Assembly: GCA_001898145.1 (NCBI GenBank)
Contig: MKSR01000023.1
Location: 1 to 61,893, forward strand
Length of the DNA: 61,893 nucleotides
DNA from: Dyadobacter sp. 50-39
Lineage (GTDB): Bacteria; Bacteroidota; Bacteroidia; Cytophagales; Spirosomataceae
Direction: 5' to 3'
Below are positions 39,919 to 48,861 of this stretch, one piece after another. The notes under the pieces are model-generated. The model was not told the DNA's origin and did no database searches. It saw only the letters and a program-made list of their open reading frames with translations. A program made the position numbers and the translations under genes. The stretch's first letter is position 1. Every line of letters starts with the position of its first letter.

Positions 39919-41405
39919 ATTCCTGAAACGCTATTATTCTTTTTGACTTCCATTCCAAACACATCCTTCAACGCCTGCCGCGCCGCGTGGTACCCGCACA
40001 TCCCGTGGACACCCCCGCCCGGAGGTGTGGATGACGAGCATACATATAGCCCTTTCGCAGAAGTACGATAAGGCGAAATGCTCAGTACCGGCCGGGAATA
40101 CAACTGCCACACATCCTGAATGCCCCCATTGATATCCCCACCGATGTAGTTGGGGTTATATTGTTCCAAAGCGGAGGCATTGGTAACATGCTTTGCCTTG
40201 ATCACATCCCTGAAACCCGGTGCATACCGCTCGATCTGGCTTTCCAGCGCCTCGGTCATGTCGCGGTCGTCGCCATGCGGCACGTGGCAATAGGCCCATG
40301 CAGTGTGCTTGCCCTCGGGTGCACGGGTACGATCGAAAAGACTCTGCTGGGCTACCAGCGCAAATGGCTTCTCGCCCCGCTTTCCATTCCCTACATTGCG
40401 CTCATACCGCACTATTTCTTCCAATGTATTACCTATATGCACCGTGCCGGCGGCGCGGCATTCTTCTCGCTGGAAAGGTATCGGCTCATCCAGCGCCCAA
40501 TCGATTTTAAATACACCCGGACCTTGCCGGTACGCTTCCAGGCGCCTTATGTAGGAAGACGTCAGTCTATCGCCCGCAATGCGCACCAGCTGCCGGGGTG
40601 TTACATCCATCAGAATTGCTTTTGCCGGAGGCAGTTCCCGCACTGAACCCACCATCCAGCCTGTGTATATTTTCCCTCCCAGCGACTCAAAATAAGCTGC
40701 CAGTGCATCCGCAATGCTTTGACTTCCGCCCACCGGGATCACCCATCCTTTGATGTGTGCCGCCGCTATGAGCATGATCCCGAAGGCCGACGTTGCGACG
40801 TTGCCCAGCGGCTGGATCGAATGCGCAGCCATTCCTGCCCACAATGCCCTTCCTTCCGCCGTTTTGAATTTCCCGGCCGTCCAGGTAGCGGGCGGCAATG
40901 CATTTAACCCGAAACCAGCCAGCCGGAAAGGCTCCGAAGGCCATCGCAGCGGCCCGAGCAGGTCAGGCAATAACCGCGGGACGGATTCCAGCAAACCGCC
41001 CATCCATTTGCGATAGGTGTCGCCGTCAGCCCCCAGCTGGCGTGCCGTGGATTCGACCGACTGATCGAGTACGGCCACCCGGCCACCGTCGAGCGGATGT
41101 GCTGCGTCGTGCGTCGGCTGCACGAACTTCAACCCGAAATCGGCCAGCGGCAATCGTTCAAAGAACGGTGACATCAATGCCATGGGATGAATGGCCGAAC
41201 AAATGTCGTGGCGGTAGCCCGGTAAGGTCAGCTCTGCGGTGCGCATACCACCCCCTATCGTATCTTTACCTTCGATGAGCAATACCGAAATCCCCGATTC
41301 CTGCAACGTGATGGCGGCTGCAAGCCCGTTCGGGCCGGCCCCCACCACGACCGCATCGTATTCGGGGCGTCCTGCTTCCGGATTGCCTGCTCGGGTTGTC
41401 GCCAC
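39915..41405 (-). CDS. NAD(P)/FAD-dependent oxidoreductase (phytoene-desaturase-like)
   Basis: 496 residues with the dinucleotide-binding start DAVVVGAGPNGLAAAITLQESGISVLLIEGKDTIGGGMR (about 19-57), typical of carotenoid desaturase and amine oxidase relatives. The middle has GGSQSIADALAAYFESLGGKIYTG, and the end HGMCGYHAARQALKDVFG with a C-terminal SSTPPGGGVHGM flavin contact. No signal peptide. Substrate unknown. It lies between a sulfatase and its maturation enzyme, four bases after the former and overlapping the latter, so translation of the three is tightly linked. Confidence 0.88.
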   Translation of the reverse strand: MATTRAGNPEAGRPEYDAVVVGAGPNGLAAAITLQESGISVLLIEGKDTIGGGMRTAELTLPGYRHDICSAIHPMALMSPFFERLPLADFGLKFVQPTHDAAHPLDGGRVAVLDQSVESTARQLGADGDTYRKWMGGLLESVPRLLPDLLGPLRWPSEPFRLAGFGLNALPPATWTAGKFKTAEGRALWAGMAAHSIQPLGNVATSAFGIMLIAAAHIKGWVIPVGGSQSIADALAAYFESLGGKIYTGWMVGSVRELPPAKAILMDVTPRQLVRIAGDRLTSSYIRRLEAYRQGPGVFKIDWALDEPIPFQREECRAAGTVHIGNTLEEIVRYERNVGNGKRGEKPFALVAQQSLFDRTRAPEGKHTAWAYCHVPHGDDRDMTEALESQIERYAPGFRDVIKAKHVTNASALEQYNPNYIGGDINGGIQDVWQLYSRPVLSISPYRTSAKGLYVCSSSTPPGGGVHGMCGYHAARQALKDVFGMEVKKNNSVSGI

Positions 41406-41410
41406 ACTTA

Positions 41411-42982
41411 TCAGGGTTTGGCCGTTGCGAGGATTTTCAATGCCTCGTCATCCTTATATTCATTCATCAATGCTTTCAGTTTGGATTTAAGGTCGGCTGT
41501 CAGCTTTTCTGTTCCCTTTGCTCCGTAAATGTTGGATACCTCTTTGGGATCTTTCTGCAAATCATACAATTCCCACGAATCGGCCCCCGCGTAGAAATAG
41601 GCCAGCTTGTAGCGGTTTGTCCTTAATCCGAAATGCGGGTAGACATGGTGCGGCTCCGGGAACTCGTAATAATGATAATAAGCCTCTTTCCGCCAGGGAA
41701 CCTGCGCGGAGTTGCCGGCTTTCAGCAGCGGGAAAAACGATTTGCCTTGCATATCGGCGGGCGTTTTCACACCGGCAATGTTGAGCACGGTAGGTGCCCA
41801 GTCGATATTCACAACAAGGTCGTTCACTTTGGTACCCGGCTTGATCACGCCCGGATAGCGGATCACAAAAGGTGTTTTCAGCGATTCCTCATAAATAAAG
41901 CGCTTGTCGAACCACCCGTGTTCGCCCAGGTAGAAGCCCTGATCGGAAGCGTAAATGACGACCGTATTTTTGGATAAACCACTTTTGTCCAGGTAATCGA
42001 GCAGCTTTCCGATATTGCGGTCGAGCGAGTTCGCCGTCGAAAAGTAATCGCGGAGATAGCGCTGATATTTCCATTCTACCAATGCTTTGCCCGTCAGGTT
42101 TTTGTCGGTCACTTCCTTGGATACCTTATCGTAATAGGCCTTGAATACCTTTCTCTGTTCAGGATTGAGGCGTTTGTAGAGGAAATCCTTATCATAATCG
42201 ACGCCCACTTTCAAATCCAGCTTCATGCGCATGGTTTTGTCGATCGTCATATCCTGGTCGGCAGCTGCTTTTCTCCCTTTGTAATCATCGTAAAATGTGG
42301 AAGGAAGCGGAAAATTCACATTATCATAGGCGCCAAGATCCTGCAAATCGGGCATCCATTCACGGTGCGTGGCTTTGTGTCCCACGATCAGGAAGAATGG
42401 CTTGCTATCGTCGCGCTTTTCAAGCCAGCCGGTAGCAAACTTCGTAATGAGGTCGGAAACGTAGCCTGTGTACCGGGTGGTATCGTTAGGCTGACCAATG
42501 AATTCAGGGTTATAGTAATGTCCCTGGTCCGGAAGTACATTCCAGTAGTCGAAACCCGCCGGCAGGCTGTTCAAATGCATTTTACCAATCCAGGCAGTCT
42601 GGTACCCGTTGTTGCGGAGAGTCTCGGAAAGCAGCGTCTGGCTGGTATCGAACCGCGTGCGGTCGTTGCGTTTGTAGCCATTGAGGTGGCTGTATTTACC
42701 GGTGAGCAACGTTGCCCTGCTCGGGCCGCATATCGAGTTGGTAACCAGGTTATTGGTCAGCAATGCACCTTCCCGGGCAATGCGGTCGATGTTGGGGGTT
42801 TTGACAATTTTGTTCCCGTAAGCGCCGATGCCCTGATAGGCGTGGTCATCGGAGAAAATGAAGATAATGTTCGGGCGCTGAGCAGTTTGTGCACGGACAG
42901 CCGCGACAGACATGATCAGCGCGATCAGGCCGGAAAAGACCGTTAAAGTTAACTTCGCGGGATGGGTTAGGATAGCAAACAT
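41411..42982 (-). CDS. Arylsulfatase, type I (cysteine-type)
   Basis: 523 residues. Signal peptide about 10-31, then RPNIIFIFSDDHAYQGIGAYG with the calcium-binding Asp-Asp pair, and the maturation motif ICGPSRATLLTG with Cys 85 in CxPSR, which must be oxidised to formylglycine. Later GKMHLNSLPAGFDYW, VGHKATHREW and a terminal WAPTVLNIAG, HYYEFPEPHHVYPHFGLRTNRYKL are alkaline-phosphatase-superfamily features. It resembles the heparan or mucin N-sulfoglucosamine sulfohydrolase branch. First gene of a minus-strand operon that also encodes its activating enzyme. The 203 bases upstream hold the promoter. Confidence 0.92.
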   Translation of the reverse strand: MFAILTHPAKLTLTVFSGLIALIMSVAAVRAQTAQRPNIIFIFSDDHAYQGIGAYGNKIVKTPNIDRIAREGALLTNNLVTNSICGPSRATLLTGKYSHLNGYKRNDRTRFDTSQTLLSETLRNNGYQTAWIGKMHLNSLPAGFDYWNVLPDQGHYYNPEFIGQPNDTTRYTGYVSDLITKFATGWLEKRDDSKPFFLIVGHKATHREWMPDLQDLGAYDNVNFPLPSTFYDDYKGRKAAADQDMTIDKTMRMKLDLKVGVDYDKDFLYKRLNPEQRKVFKAYYDKVSKEVTDKNLTGKALVEWKYQRYLRDYFSTANSLDRNIGKLLDYLDKSGLSKNTVVIYASDQGFYLGEHGWFDKRFIYEESLKTPFVIRYPGVIKPGTKVNDLVVNIDWAPTVLNIAGVKTPADMQGKSFFPLLKAGNSAQVPWRKEAYYHYYEFPEPHHVYPHFGLRTNRYKLAYFYAGADSWELYDLQKDPKEVSNIYGAKGTEKLTADLKSKLKALMNEYKDDEALKILATAKP

Positions 42983-43130
42983 GAATTACTCTATATAATA
43001 GGTAGACAAAATAAACTTATGCAAATTCAATTCGCAAGCGTTTACCGGAATAACTTTACGGAACCGGTTTTCCGCCGGGTTTAAAAGTACAAATTGGTGA
43101 TTTGTTTTCACTATCCTGCATTTTTAAATG

Positions 43131-43167
43131 CAAAAAGCCCGGAACGAGAAACTCGCTCCGGGCTTTC
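43131..43167 (-). terminator. Intrinsic terminator of the DUF4142 gene
   Basis: On the minus strand AAAGCCCGGAGCGAG, loop TTT, CTCGTTCCGGGCTTT, then TTGCATTTAAAAATGC. A short GCATTTTTAAATGC palindrome follows at 43118-43131. Confidence 0.88.
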
Positions 43168-43185
43168 GAGGCTATCGGGGTAACC

Positions 43186-43749
43186 TTACTTATTCTTCTT
43201 ATCGATGGCCTCGGCCATTTCCAGGTGGTGTTTCAAAGTGGGAAGCTTACCTTCGGCCCAGGCCTTCACGTCAGGGTCCTTGGCGTCTTTCGCAGCTTCT
43301 TCAAACTCGCTGATATCTTCCTTGTGGTCATCTACCATGAAAGAAATATAGGCTTTGTCAAACTCCGCCCCTTTCTTTTTGGCCAGGTCGTCATATTTTT
43401 TCTGCTTGTCATCACTCAGCGTGGCGGGTAGGGTGATGTTTTTCTGCGCTGCCAGGGCTTTCAGCTCGTCGCTCGCTTTGGAATGGTCTTTCACCATCAT
43501 TTCCCCGAATTTTTTCACGTCCGCATTGGCTGCGTTCGTCTTCGCGAGCTCACCCAATTGAACCTCCATCATGCCGCCGTCAGCCGCTGCTACCGCAAAT
43601 TCGGAATCATCTTCCAAAGCAGTCGTATCGAGCTTCGCTTCGTTTTGCTCTTCGGCCATTTCTTTGCTATCCTCCGTTTTGTTGCTGTTACAGTTCGTAA
43701 ACGCCACCACGGTAGCCGCCATCAGGACACTAAATGCGATCTTTTTCAT
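43186..43749 (-). CDS. DUF4142 exported protein
   Basis: 187 residues with a lipoprotein-like signal (MKKIAFSVLMAATVVAFTNC, lipobox FTNC). After a 25-residue acidic linker comes a helical domain with DSEFAVAAADGGMMEVQLGELAKTNAANADVKKFGEMMVKDHSKASDELKALAAQKNI and FDKAYISFMVDDHKEDISEFEEAAKDAKDPDVKAWA, the DUF4142 ferritin-like four-helix signature with the MVDDH and MVKDH histidines. Role unknown; abundant in Bacteroidota and often linked to stress. Its terminator lies 19 bases downstream. Divergent from the phytochrome operon. Confidence 0.9.
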   Translation of the reverse strand: MKKIAFSVLMAATVVAFTNCNSNKTEDSKEMAEEQNEAKLDTTALEDDSEFAVAAADGGMMEVQLGELAKTNAANADVKKFGEMMVKDHSKASDELKALAAQKNITLPATLSDDKQKKYDDLAKKKGAEFDKAYISFMVDDHKEDISEFEEAAKDAKDPDVKAWAEGKLPTLKHHLEMAEAIDKKNK

Positions 43750-43886
43750 AATAGGTTTTCATTTTTTGATGATTTGGGTTTCGAAAATTAAAAAACTATG
43801 CCACCGGGATTGAAATACGCGACAAACCCGGGATTTTTTCGCCAGCCCCTCAAAATGCACTTTTAGTTTTCTGGAAAAAGAATACA

Positions 43887-43894
43887 TACTTTTG
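43887..43894 (+). promoter_or_regulatory. Candidate promoter -7 box of the phytochrome operon
   Basis: TACTTTTG fits the Bacteroidota TAnnTTTG -7 element and lies 75 bases before the response regulator start codon. A -33 TTTG is not clear; TTTTAGTTTT lies about 20 bases upstream. Confidence 0.5.
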
Positions 43895-43968
43895 TCGCTA
43901 TCCGTCGACAACCACAAAGTCCTGCGGGTTGTTCTGCCACATTCGAAAACTACCTCTGTCCCGATTTA

Positions 43969-44412
43969 ATGAGCTTTGTTACTCCTGTACGGATCCTGCT
44001 GGCCGACGACGACCATGACGACACCTTCCTTTTTCAGGAAGCGCTGACGCAAGTCCCCCTCGAGAGCCGTCTGTCCGTAGCCGAAAATGGTGTGGAATTG
44101 ATGCGGATATTGCAGGACACTTCCTGCAAGCCGGACATTATTTTCCTGGACATGAATATGCCTGTGAAAAATGGACTCGAATGCCTGGAAGAAATAAGGG
44201 GTACCTCCGGGTACGAACAGGTGCCCGTCGTGATTCTTTCCACCTCGGTAGCGCAGTACCTCTGGGAATCGGCCTATCGCAGTGGCGCGAACCTGTATAT
44301 TCAAAAGCCGACCAGCTTCAACGGCCTGATCGAAATCCTGAAAAAGTGCCTGCTGGAACGGGCCGGAACGGTCGCGCCGGAAGGCCTGGAACAGTTTTTG
44401 ATAACCAATTAA
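43969..44412 (+). CDS. Receiver-only response regulator of the phytochrome operon
   Basis: 147 residues that are essentially one CheY-like receiver with no output domain. The acidic pocket is LLADDDHDD, the phospho-acceptor D61 in DIIFLDMNMPVKNG, Ser/Thr switch in VVILSTSV and Lys 113 in IQKPTSF. This is the Rcp1-type partner that takes phosphate from bacteriophytochromes. It is the first gene of a plus-strand operon, 28 bases before heme oxygenase and ending with the phytochrome kinase. Output is probably phospho-relay or protein binding, not DNA. Confidence 0.9.
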   Translation: MSFVTPVRILLADDDHDDTFLFQEALTQVPLESRLSVAENGVELMRILQDTSCKPDIIFLDMNMPVKNGLECLEEIRGTSGYEQVPVVILSTSVAQYLWESAYRSGANLYIQKPTSFNGLIEILKKCLLERAGTVAPEGLEQFLITN

Positions 44413-44440
44413 TCTTCATAGGTTTCAATAGGCATTCAGT

Positions 44441-45088
44441 ATGAGTGAAGCAACTGCTTTCAACACGGAGCAAGACGTATTTTTCAAACGATTAAGACAA
44501 GAGACAGCGGAAAGCCACCAAAGGCTGGAAGACAACCCACTTTCCAAAGCGATACTCAACTCCTCCGTTTCAATTCAAGATTATCAGATTTACCTGGCCG
44601 CTCTTTTCGGCATTAGCATTGCTTGCGAGGACCAGGTATTCCCGGCTATATCACACGTTATCACCGATTTGGCAGGTCGTTACAAATCCAGCCTCATCAT
44701 CGACGATCTCCTTGCTACCGGTTTGACCGAGGTGGATGTGGACACATTGCCCGTATATCGTTTTGAGTTTTCTTCCGCAGCCGAGGCGCTGGGCATCATG
44801 TACGTGCTGGAAGGCTCGACATTGGGCGGAAAAGTTTTGTTCAGGCATATCCACGAGGTGCTCGGACTCAGCCCCGAAAACGGTGCTTCCTACTTCTGGG
44901 GATATGGATCGCAGACAGGAAACCTGTGGAAAAGTTTCATCTCATCCCTTACCCAATTTGTCGACGAACATGAAGAAAGGGAGGCGGTGATCCACAGCGC
45001 TAAAAAAACTTTTACTATCATTGACAATTGGCTCGGCCAGATGGGCTCGGGCAGATTGCCGCGGTGGGCCATGCCCGACCAGTCGTAA
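44441..45088 (+). CDS. Biliverdin-producing heme oxygenase
   Basis: 215 residues of the bacterial heme oxygenase fold. The proximal ligand is His 26 in ETAESHQRLEDN; the distal helix is LEGSTLGGKVL (residues about 126-136), with the flexible glycines that shape the heme pocket. The enzyme breaks heme with O2 into biliverdin, Fe and CO. Biliverdin is the chromophore of the bacteriophytochrome made by the next gene, 13 bases downstream. A role in iron release is possible but secondary in this setting. Confidence 0.92.
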   Translation: MSEATAFNTEQDVFFKRLRQETAESHQRLEDNPLSKAILNSSVSIQDYQIYLAALFGISIACEDQVFPAISHVITDLAGRYKSSLIIDDLLATGLTEVDVDTLPVYRFEFSSAAEALGIMYVLEGSTLGGKVLFRHIHEVLGLSPENGASYFWGYGSQTGNLWKSFISSLTQFVDEHEEREAVIHSAKKTFTIIDNWLGQMGSGRLPRWAMPDQS

Positions 45089-45101
45089 CTGATCAGCAGG
45101 A

Positions 45102-47387
45102 ATGAACATTAAGGACATTGTAAATCGCGACATTGTCAACCTGACAAATTGCGAAAGTGAACCCATCCATATACCAGGCAGTATCCAGCCCCACGGTTTT
45201 TTGCTGGGGATCAGGAAAGGAAATTCCAGAATCGAATTCTGCAGTGCCAACAGCGCCGAATACATCGGCATAGGACCTGAAAAAGTACTGGGTAAAGACA
45301 TTTCGGAGATTTTTCCGGCAGAGCAGGCGTCGCGCTTTACACTCTACGCCGCTGATGAAACCATTGATTCGGCCAAACCATTCGTGTTTGACCTGAATGC
45401 TACTTCGTTCAATACCACCGTTCACCAGAGCGGCGGTAATGTGATCCTTGAACTGGAACCTTTTCCGGACGGCACATTGAACCTCCCGAACCTCTACTCG
45501 CAGACCCGCAATTTCGTGTCTATCATGGAGAAATCGAGCGGCCTGCTTGACCTCTGCCAGGAAGTTGCGGACGAAACGCGCGGCATCACCGGCTACGACC
45601 GCGTGATGATCTACCGTTTTGACGAACAGTATAACGGAGAAGTCATTGCCGAAAGCCGCCGCGAAGACCTGGTTTCATTTGCCAACCAAAAATACCCGCA
45701 TACCGACATACCCGCACAGGCGCGCGAGCTGTACATCCGCAACCCGCTGCGGATGATCGCAGATATCGACTATGTACCGGTGCCGCTGCTCACGATCGAT
45801 GATACCACCGATAAAGGCAACCATTCACTGGACCTGAGCCTGTCTATCCTGAGGAGCGTATCGCCCATACATATCGAGTACCTGAAAAACATGGGCGTAG
45901 GTGCCACACTGACCATTTCGCTGCTGCAAAACCAGAAGCTATGGGGCCTCATCGCGTGCCATCACTATTCGCCCAAGATATTGCCGCACTACACACGGCT
46001 CTCCGCATTGCTGCAAGGCCATTTCCTGACTTCGCAAATTGCTGTGCGGGAAGTAGCGGAAGAGTACAATATTGGTGAGCAAGTGGACAAAGCCCTCGTG
46101 GACGCACTTTCGATCCTGCATGAGACCGAAAATTTCATGGAGGCAAACCACAAATCACCGGCATTGCTCAAACTCGCAAATGCCAGCGGAGCAGCCATAT
46201 GCTACGAAGGTACCCTTTATACCAACGGATTGGTACCTTCGGAAACCGAGCTGCTCGATTTGTTCAGGTTTATGGCTAATACCTATCCCAACCAGACGTT
46301 CGAAACCGAAAACCTTTCGGAAATTTATCCAGCTGCAAAATCGATATCCAAGTATGCTGCCGGAATCATTTACCATTCGATGGTATCGGGCGAAAATGAC
46401 GGGATTTTGTGGTTCAGGCAGGAGAAAATCGAAACGATCAACTGGGCGGGTAACCCGGATAAGGCTATTTTGCCAAACGAAGACGGTTTCCGCCTGTCGC
46501 CGCGCAAGTCATTCGAACTGTGGATGGAAACTGTAAAGGACAGAAGCGCGCCCTGGCGGAAATCCGAGATCAATGCGGCTTCCAGCTTTTCCTATGCTTT
46601 GCAAGAGCATATCAACTATCGGGTAATCCGCACACAGGAAGCTCAGAACAGGACCCTTAATGAGGAACTGAGGCTCGCTAACAAGGAATTGTCGAACCTC
46701 AACTGGATCTCCACGCACGACTTGAAAGAGCCTTTGCGCAAGATCCAGATCTTTGCTTCCAAAGTGCTCGACCGCGAAGATCCGGACTTGTCGGTGCAGG
46801 TGAAGGACTCGGTGGAAAGAATGCGTTTCGCCGCCGAGAAAATGCAGCTGCTGATCGAAGATATCCTGACGTACTCCAAGGCGGGTACCATGGAGAAGAC
46901 CTTCGTAGTGACAGACCTCGACGACGTACTGCGGAATGTAGTTTCCGAATTGCAGGACACGATCGATGAAAAAGGCGCTACGCTTCAATCCGACAAGCTG
47001 CCTTCGATCGAAATCATTCCCTTCCAGGTGCATCAGCTTTTTATTAACCTGATCAGCAATGCGTTGAAATTCGTTAAGACCGGCGAACACCCGGCGATAC
47101 GGATCACCACAGGCATTGTGGATGCAGCCGAAGTGCCTTCGGAAAAAACCGCCTCGGGACGCTACCATGCCATCGCGTTCCACGACAACGGAATCGGTTT
47201 TGAAGCGGAGTATGAGAACAGGATATTCGATATTTTCCAGCGCCTGCATCCGGCCCACAAATACCCGGGAACGGGAATCGGACTGGCTATTTGCAAGAAG
47301 ATCATGGAGAATCACAGAGGATTCATCGGTGCCAAATCGGTATTCGGGCAAGGATCGGTGTTCACCATCTACTTTCCCGTCGCCTGA
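45102..47387 (+). CDS. Bacteriophytochrome histidine kinase
   Basis: 761 residues in the order PAS (about 20-110), GAF (140-300), PHY (325-500), HisKA (515-590), HATPase (640-760). Chromophore attachment is Cys 17, followed by EPIHIPGSIQPHG. The GAF motif is TDIPAQAREL (201-210; the common form is ASDIP), with the pocket histidines 257 in RSVSPIHIEY and 288 in ACHHYSPK. The PHY tongue is WFRQEKIETINWAGNP with PRKSFELW. The kinase H539 lies in WISTHDLKEPL. It senses red and far-red light and phosphorylates the receiver made two genes upstream. Confidence 0.95.
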   Translation: MNIKDIVNRDIVNLTNCESEPIHIPGSIQPHGFLLGIRKGNSRIEFCSANSAEYIGIGPEKVLGKDISEIFPAEQASRFTLYAADETIDSAKPFVFDLNATSFNTTVHQSGGNVILELEPFPDGTLNLPNLYSQTRNFVSIMEKSSGLLDLCQEVADETRGITGYDRVMIYRFDEQYNGEVIAESRREDLVSFANQKYPHTDIPAQARELYIRNPLRMIADIDYVPVPLLTIDDTTDKGNHSLDLSLSILRSVSPIHIEYLKNMGVGATLTISLLQNQKLWGLIACHHYSPKILPHYTRLSALLQGHFLTSQIAVREVAEEYNIGEQVDKALVDALSILHETENFMEANHKSPALLKLANASGAAICYEGTLYTNGLVPSETELLDLFRFMANTYPNQTFETENLSEIYPAAKSISKYAAGIIYHSMVSGENDGILWFRQEKIETINWAGNPDKAILPNEDGFRLSPRKSFELWMETVKDRSAPWRKSEINAASSFSYALQEHINYRVIRTQEAQNRTLNEELRLANKELSNLNWISTHDLKEPLRKIQIFASKVLDREDPDLSVQVKDSVERMRFAAEKMQLLIEDILTYSKAGTMEKTFVVTDLDDVLRNVVSELQDTIDEKGATLQSDKLPSIEIIPFQVHQLFINLISNALKFVKTGEHPAIRITTGIVDAAEVPSEKTASGRYHAIAFHDNGIGFEAEYENRIFDIFQRLHPAHKYPGTGIGLAICKKIMENHRGFIGAKSVFGQGSVFTIYFPVA

Positions 47388-47432
47388 CGACCGGTCCCTG
47401 TGAGTACATTGTTCCTCAGCTTAGCCGCTCAT

Positions 47433-47486
47433 CCGGCAGGGCTGGGGATTTTTTTTGTGGGTTAAATGAGTGCAATGCCCTGCCGG
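47433..47486. other. 10-bp inverted repeat after the phytochrome gene
   Basis: CCGGCAGGGC (47433-47442) and GCCCTGCCGG (47477-47486) with a 34-base loop that contains an eight-T run. It may end the operon or act as an mRNA hairpin before the topoisomerase gene. Confidence 0.5.
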
Positions 47487-47568
47487 GCAATTTTGTAACG
47501 GCTGATATCACGCGCTTATCGCTGGTATTAAATTATTATCGTCTGCGGGGAAACAAACTGTAAACCAC

Positions 47569-48669
47569 ATGTCAGTAGCCGCAGCTTTTGCCATTACACC
47601 CGACGAGCCTGTCATCACAGCCCGGCAGTTTAAAAAACTCAGAAAGAACCCCGCATTAACCGCGGAGGCGGCGGGGTTACATTACGTGCAATCGGCCGAC
47701 GCGCCCGGATTTGTCCGGAAAGGTAAAGCCCCCCGGTTTTACTATACCGACGCCAAAGGCCAGCGCTGCAAGGATCCGGAGGCGCTCAAACGCATCAAGT
47801 CGCTGGTACTGCCGCCTGCATGGACGCAGGTGTGGATCAGTGCTGATCCGAACGCGCATTTGCAAGCCACGGGCATCGACGCCGCAGGCCGGAAACAATA
47901 CCGTTACCACCCGTTCTGGAACCTGATACGTAACCAGACCAAATATTATAAACTCCTGATGTTCTCGGAAGCATTACCCGTGCTGCGCGAGCAGGTGGAA
48001 CACGATCTCCGGAAGCGTGAATTCGACCTTCACAAGTCCATTGCATTGGTTATCAAGCTTATGGACAAAACCTGCATGCGCGTGGGAAACCAGCGCTACA
48101 AAGTCCGGCATGGATCGTCCGGCATCACCACCCTCGACGCGCGCTGCGCGACGGTCACCGGCAGCCGCATCCGGTTTATGTTTACGGGCAAAAAGGGTGT
48201 GAAACAGGACATTATCCTTCGTGATAAACAACTGGCCCGTCTCGTCAAACAATGCAAGGAAATGCCCGGCAGAAGGCTTTTTCAATATGTGACCGAAACC
48301 GGCGGGAAGTGCGCGCTCAATGCCCAGCAGGTGAATGATTATATCCGCCGGCACACGGGGGCCAATTTTTCTGCGAAAGACTTCCGGACGTGGATGGGGA
48401 CGGTTACGGCATTCGAATACCTCAGCCATCAGGAAAAGGCAACTTCTCAACGACAGTTCACGCGCATCGTAAACACCTGCCTCGACGCCGTAGCGGCGCA
48501 TTTAGGTAATACGCGGGCAGTTTGCAAAAAATACTACGTACACCCTGCCGTTTTCAGGGCCTACGAAAACGACCGCATTCAGCGGTTTTTGAAGAAGGAC
48601 GTGGAAGATGTCGCCTATTTCTCCGAGACAGAGCAATATGTAAGGGCCTTACTAGCCAGGCCAAACTGA
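47569..48669 (+). CDS. DNA topoisomerase IB
   Basis: 366 residues, the length of bacterial type IB topoisomerases. An N-terminal domain is followed by the catalytic fold with TCMRVGNQRYKVRHGSSGITTL, FTGKKGVKQDI, VNDYIRRHTGANFSAKDFRTW and the active-site tyrosine in CKKYYVHPAV (Tyr 322 or 323). The Arg, Lys and His residues of the pentad appear in order. It relaxes supercoils of either sign without ATP through a 3'-phosphotyrosine link. Not essential where gyrase and Topo I exist; often a stress gene. Separate from the phytochrome operon by 181 bases. Confidence 0.93.
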   Translation: MSVAAAFAITPDEPVITARQFKKLRKNPALTAEAAGLHYVQSADAPGFVRKGKAPRFYYTDAKGQRCKDPEALKRIKSLVLPPAWTQVWISADPNAHLQATGIDAAGRKQYRYHPFWNLIRNQTKYYKLLMFSEALPVLREQVEHDLRKREFDLHKSIALVIKLMDKTCMRVGNQRYKVRHGSSGITTLDARCATVTGSRIRFMFTGKKGVKQDIILRDKQLARLVKQCKEMPGRRLFQYVTETGGKCALNAQQVNDYIRRHTGANFSAKDFRTWMGTVTAFEYLSHQEKATSQRQFTRIVNTCLDAVAAHLGNTRAVCKKYYVHPAVFRAYENDRIQRFLKKDVEDVAYFSETEQYVRALLARPN

Positions 48670-48861
48670 GGATTCTGGTGACATTCGGACGCATATACGC
48701 CGGTTTTCCGTCGACAGGCGGGCAATATCCCCTACACTCCCCATCAGTCAAATGCCTCTTATCTGATCCCAGAGGGCATATTTGAAAATATGGCATAGCA
48801 TTTGAAAGCATTACAACCGTTTACCAATAAAACTTGTCACAAACTATAACATTGAAGAATC

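Noticed and set aside
48522-48785. 87-codon plus-strand frame after topoisomerase IB
   Set aside because: Most of it overlaps the topoisomerase 3' end in another frame and shows no family pattern.
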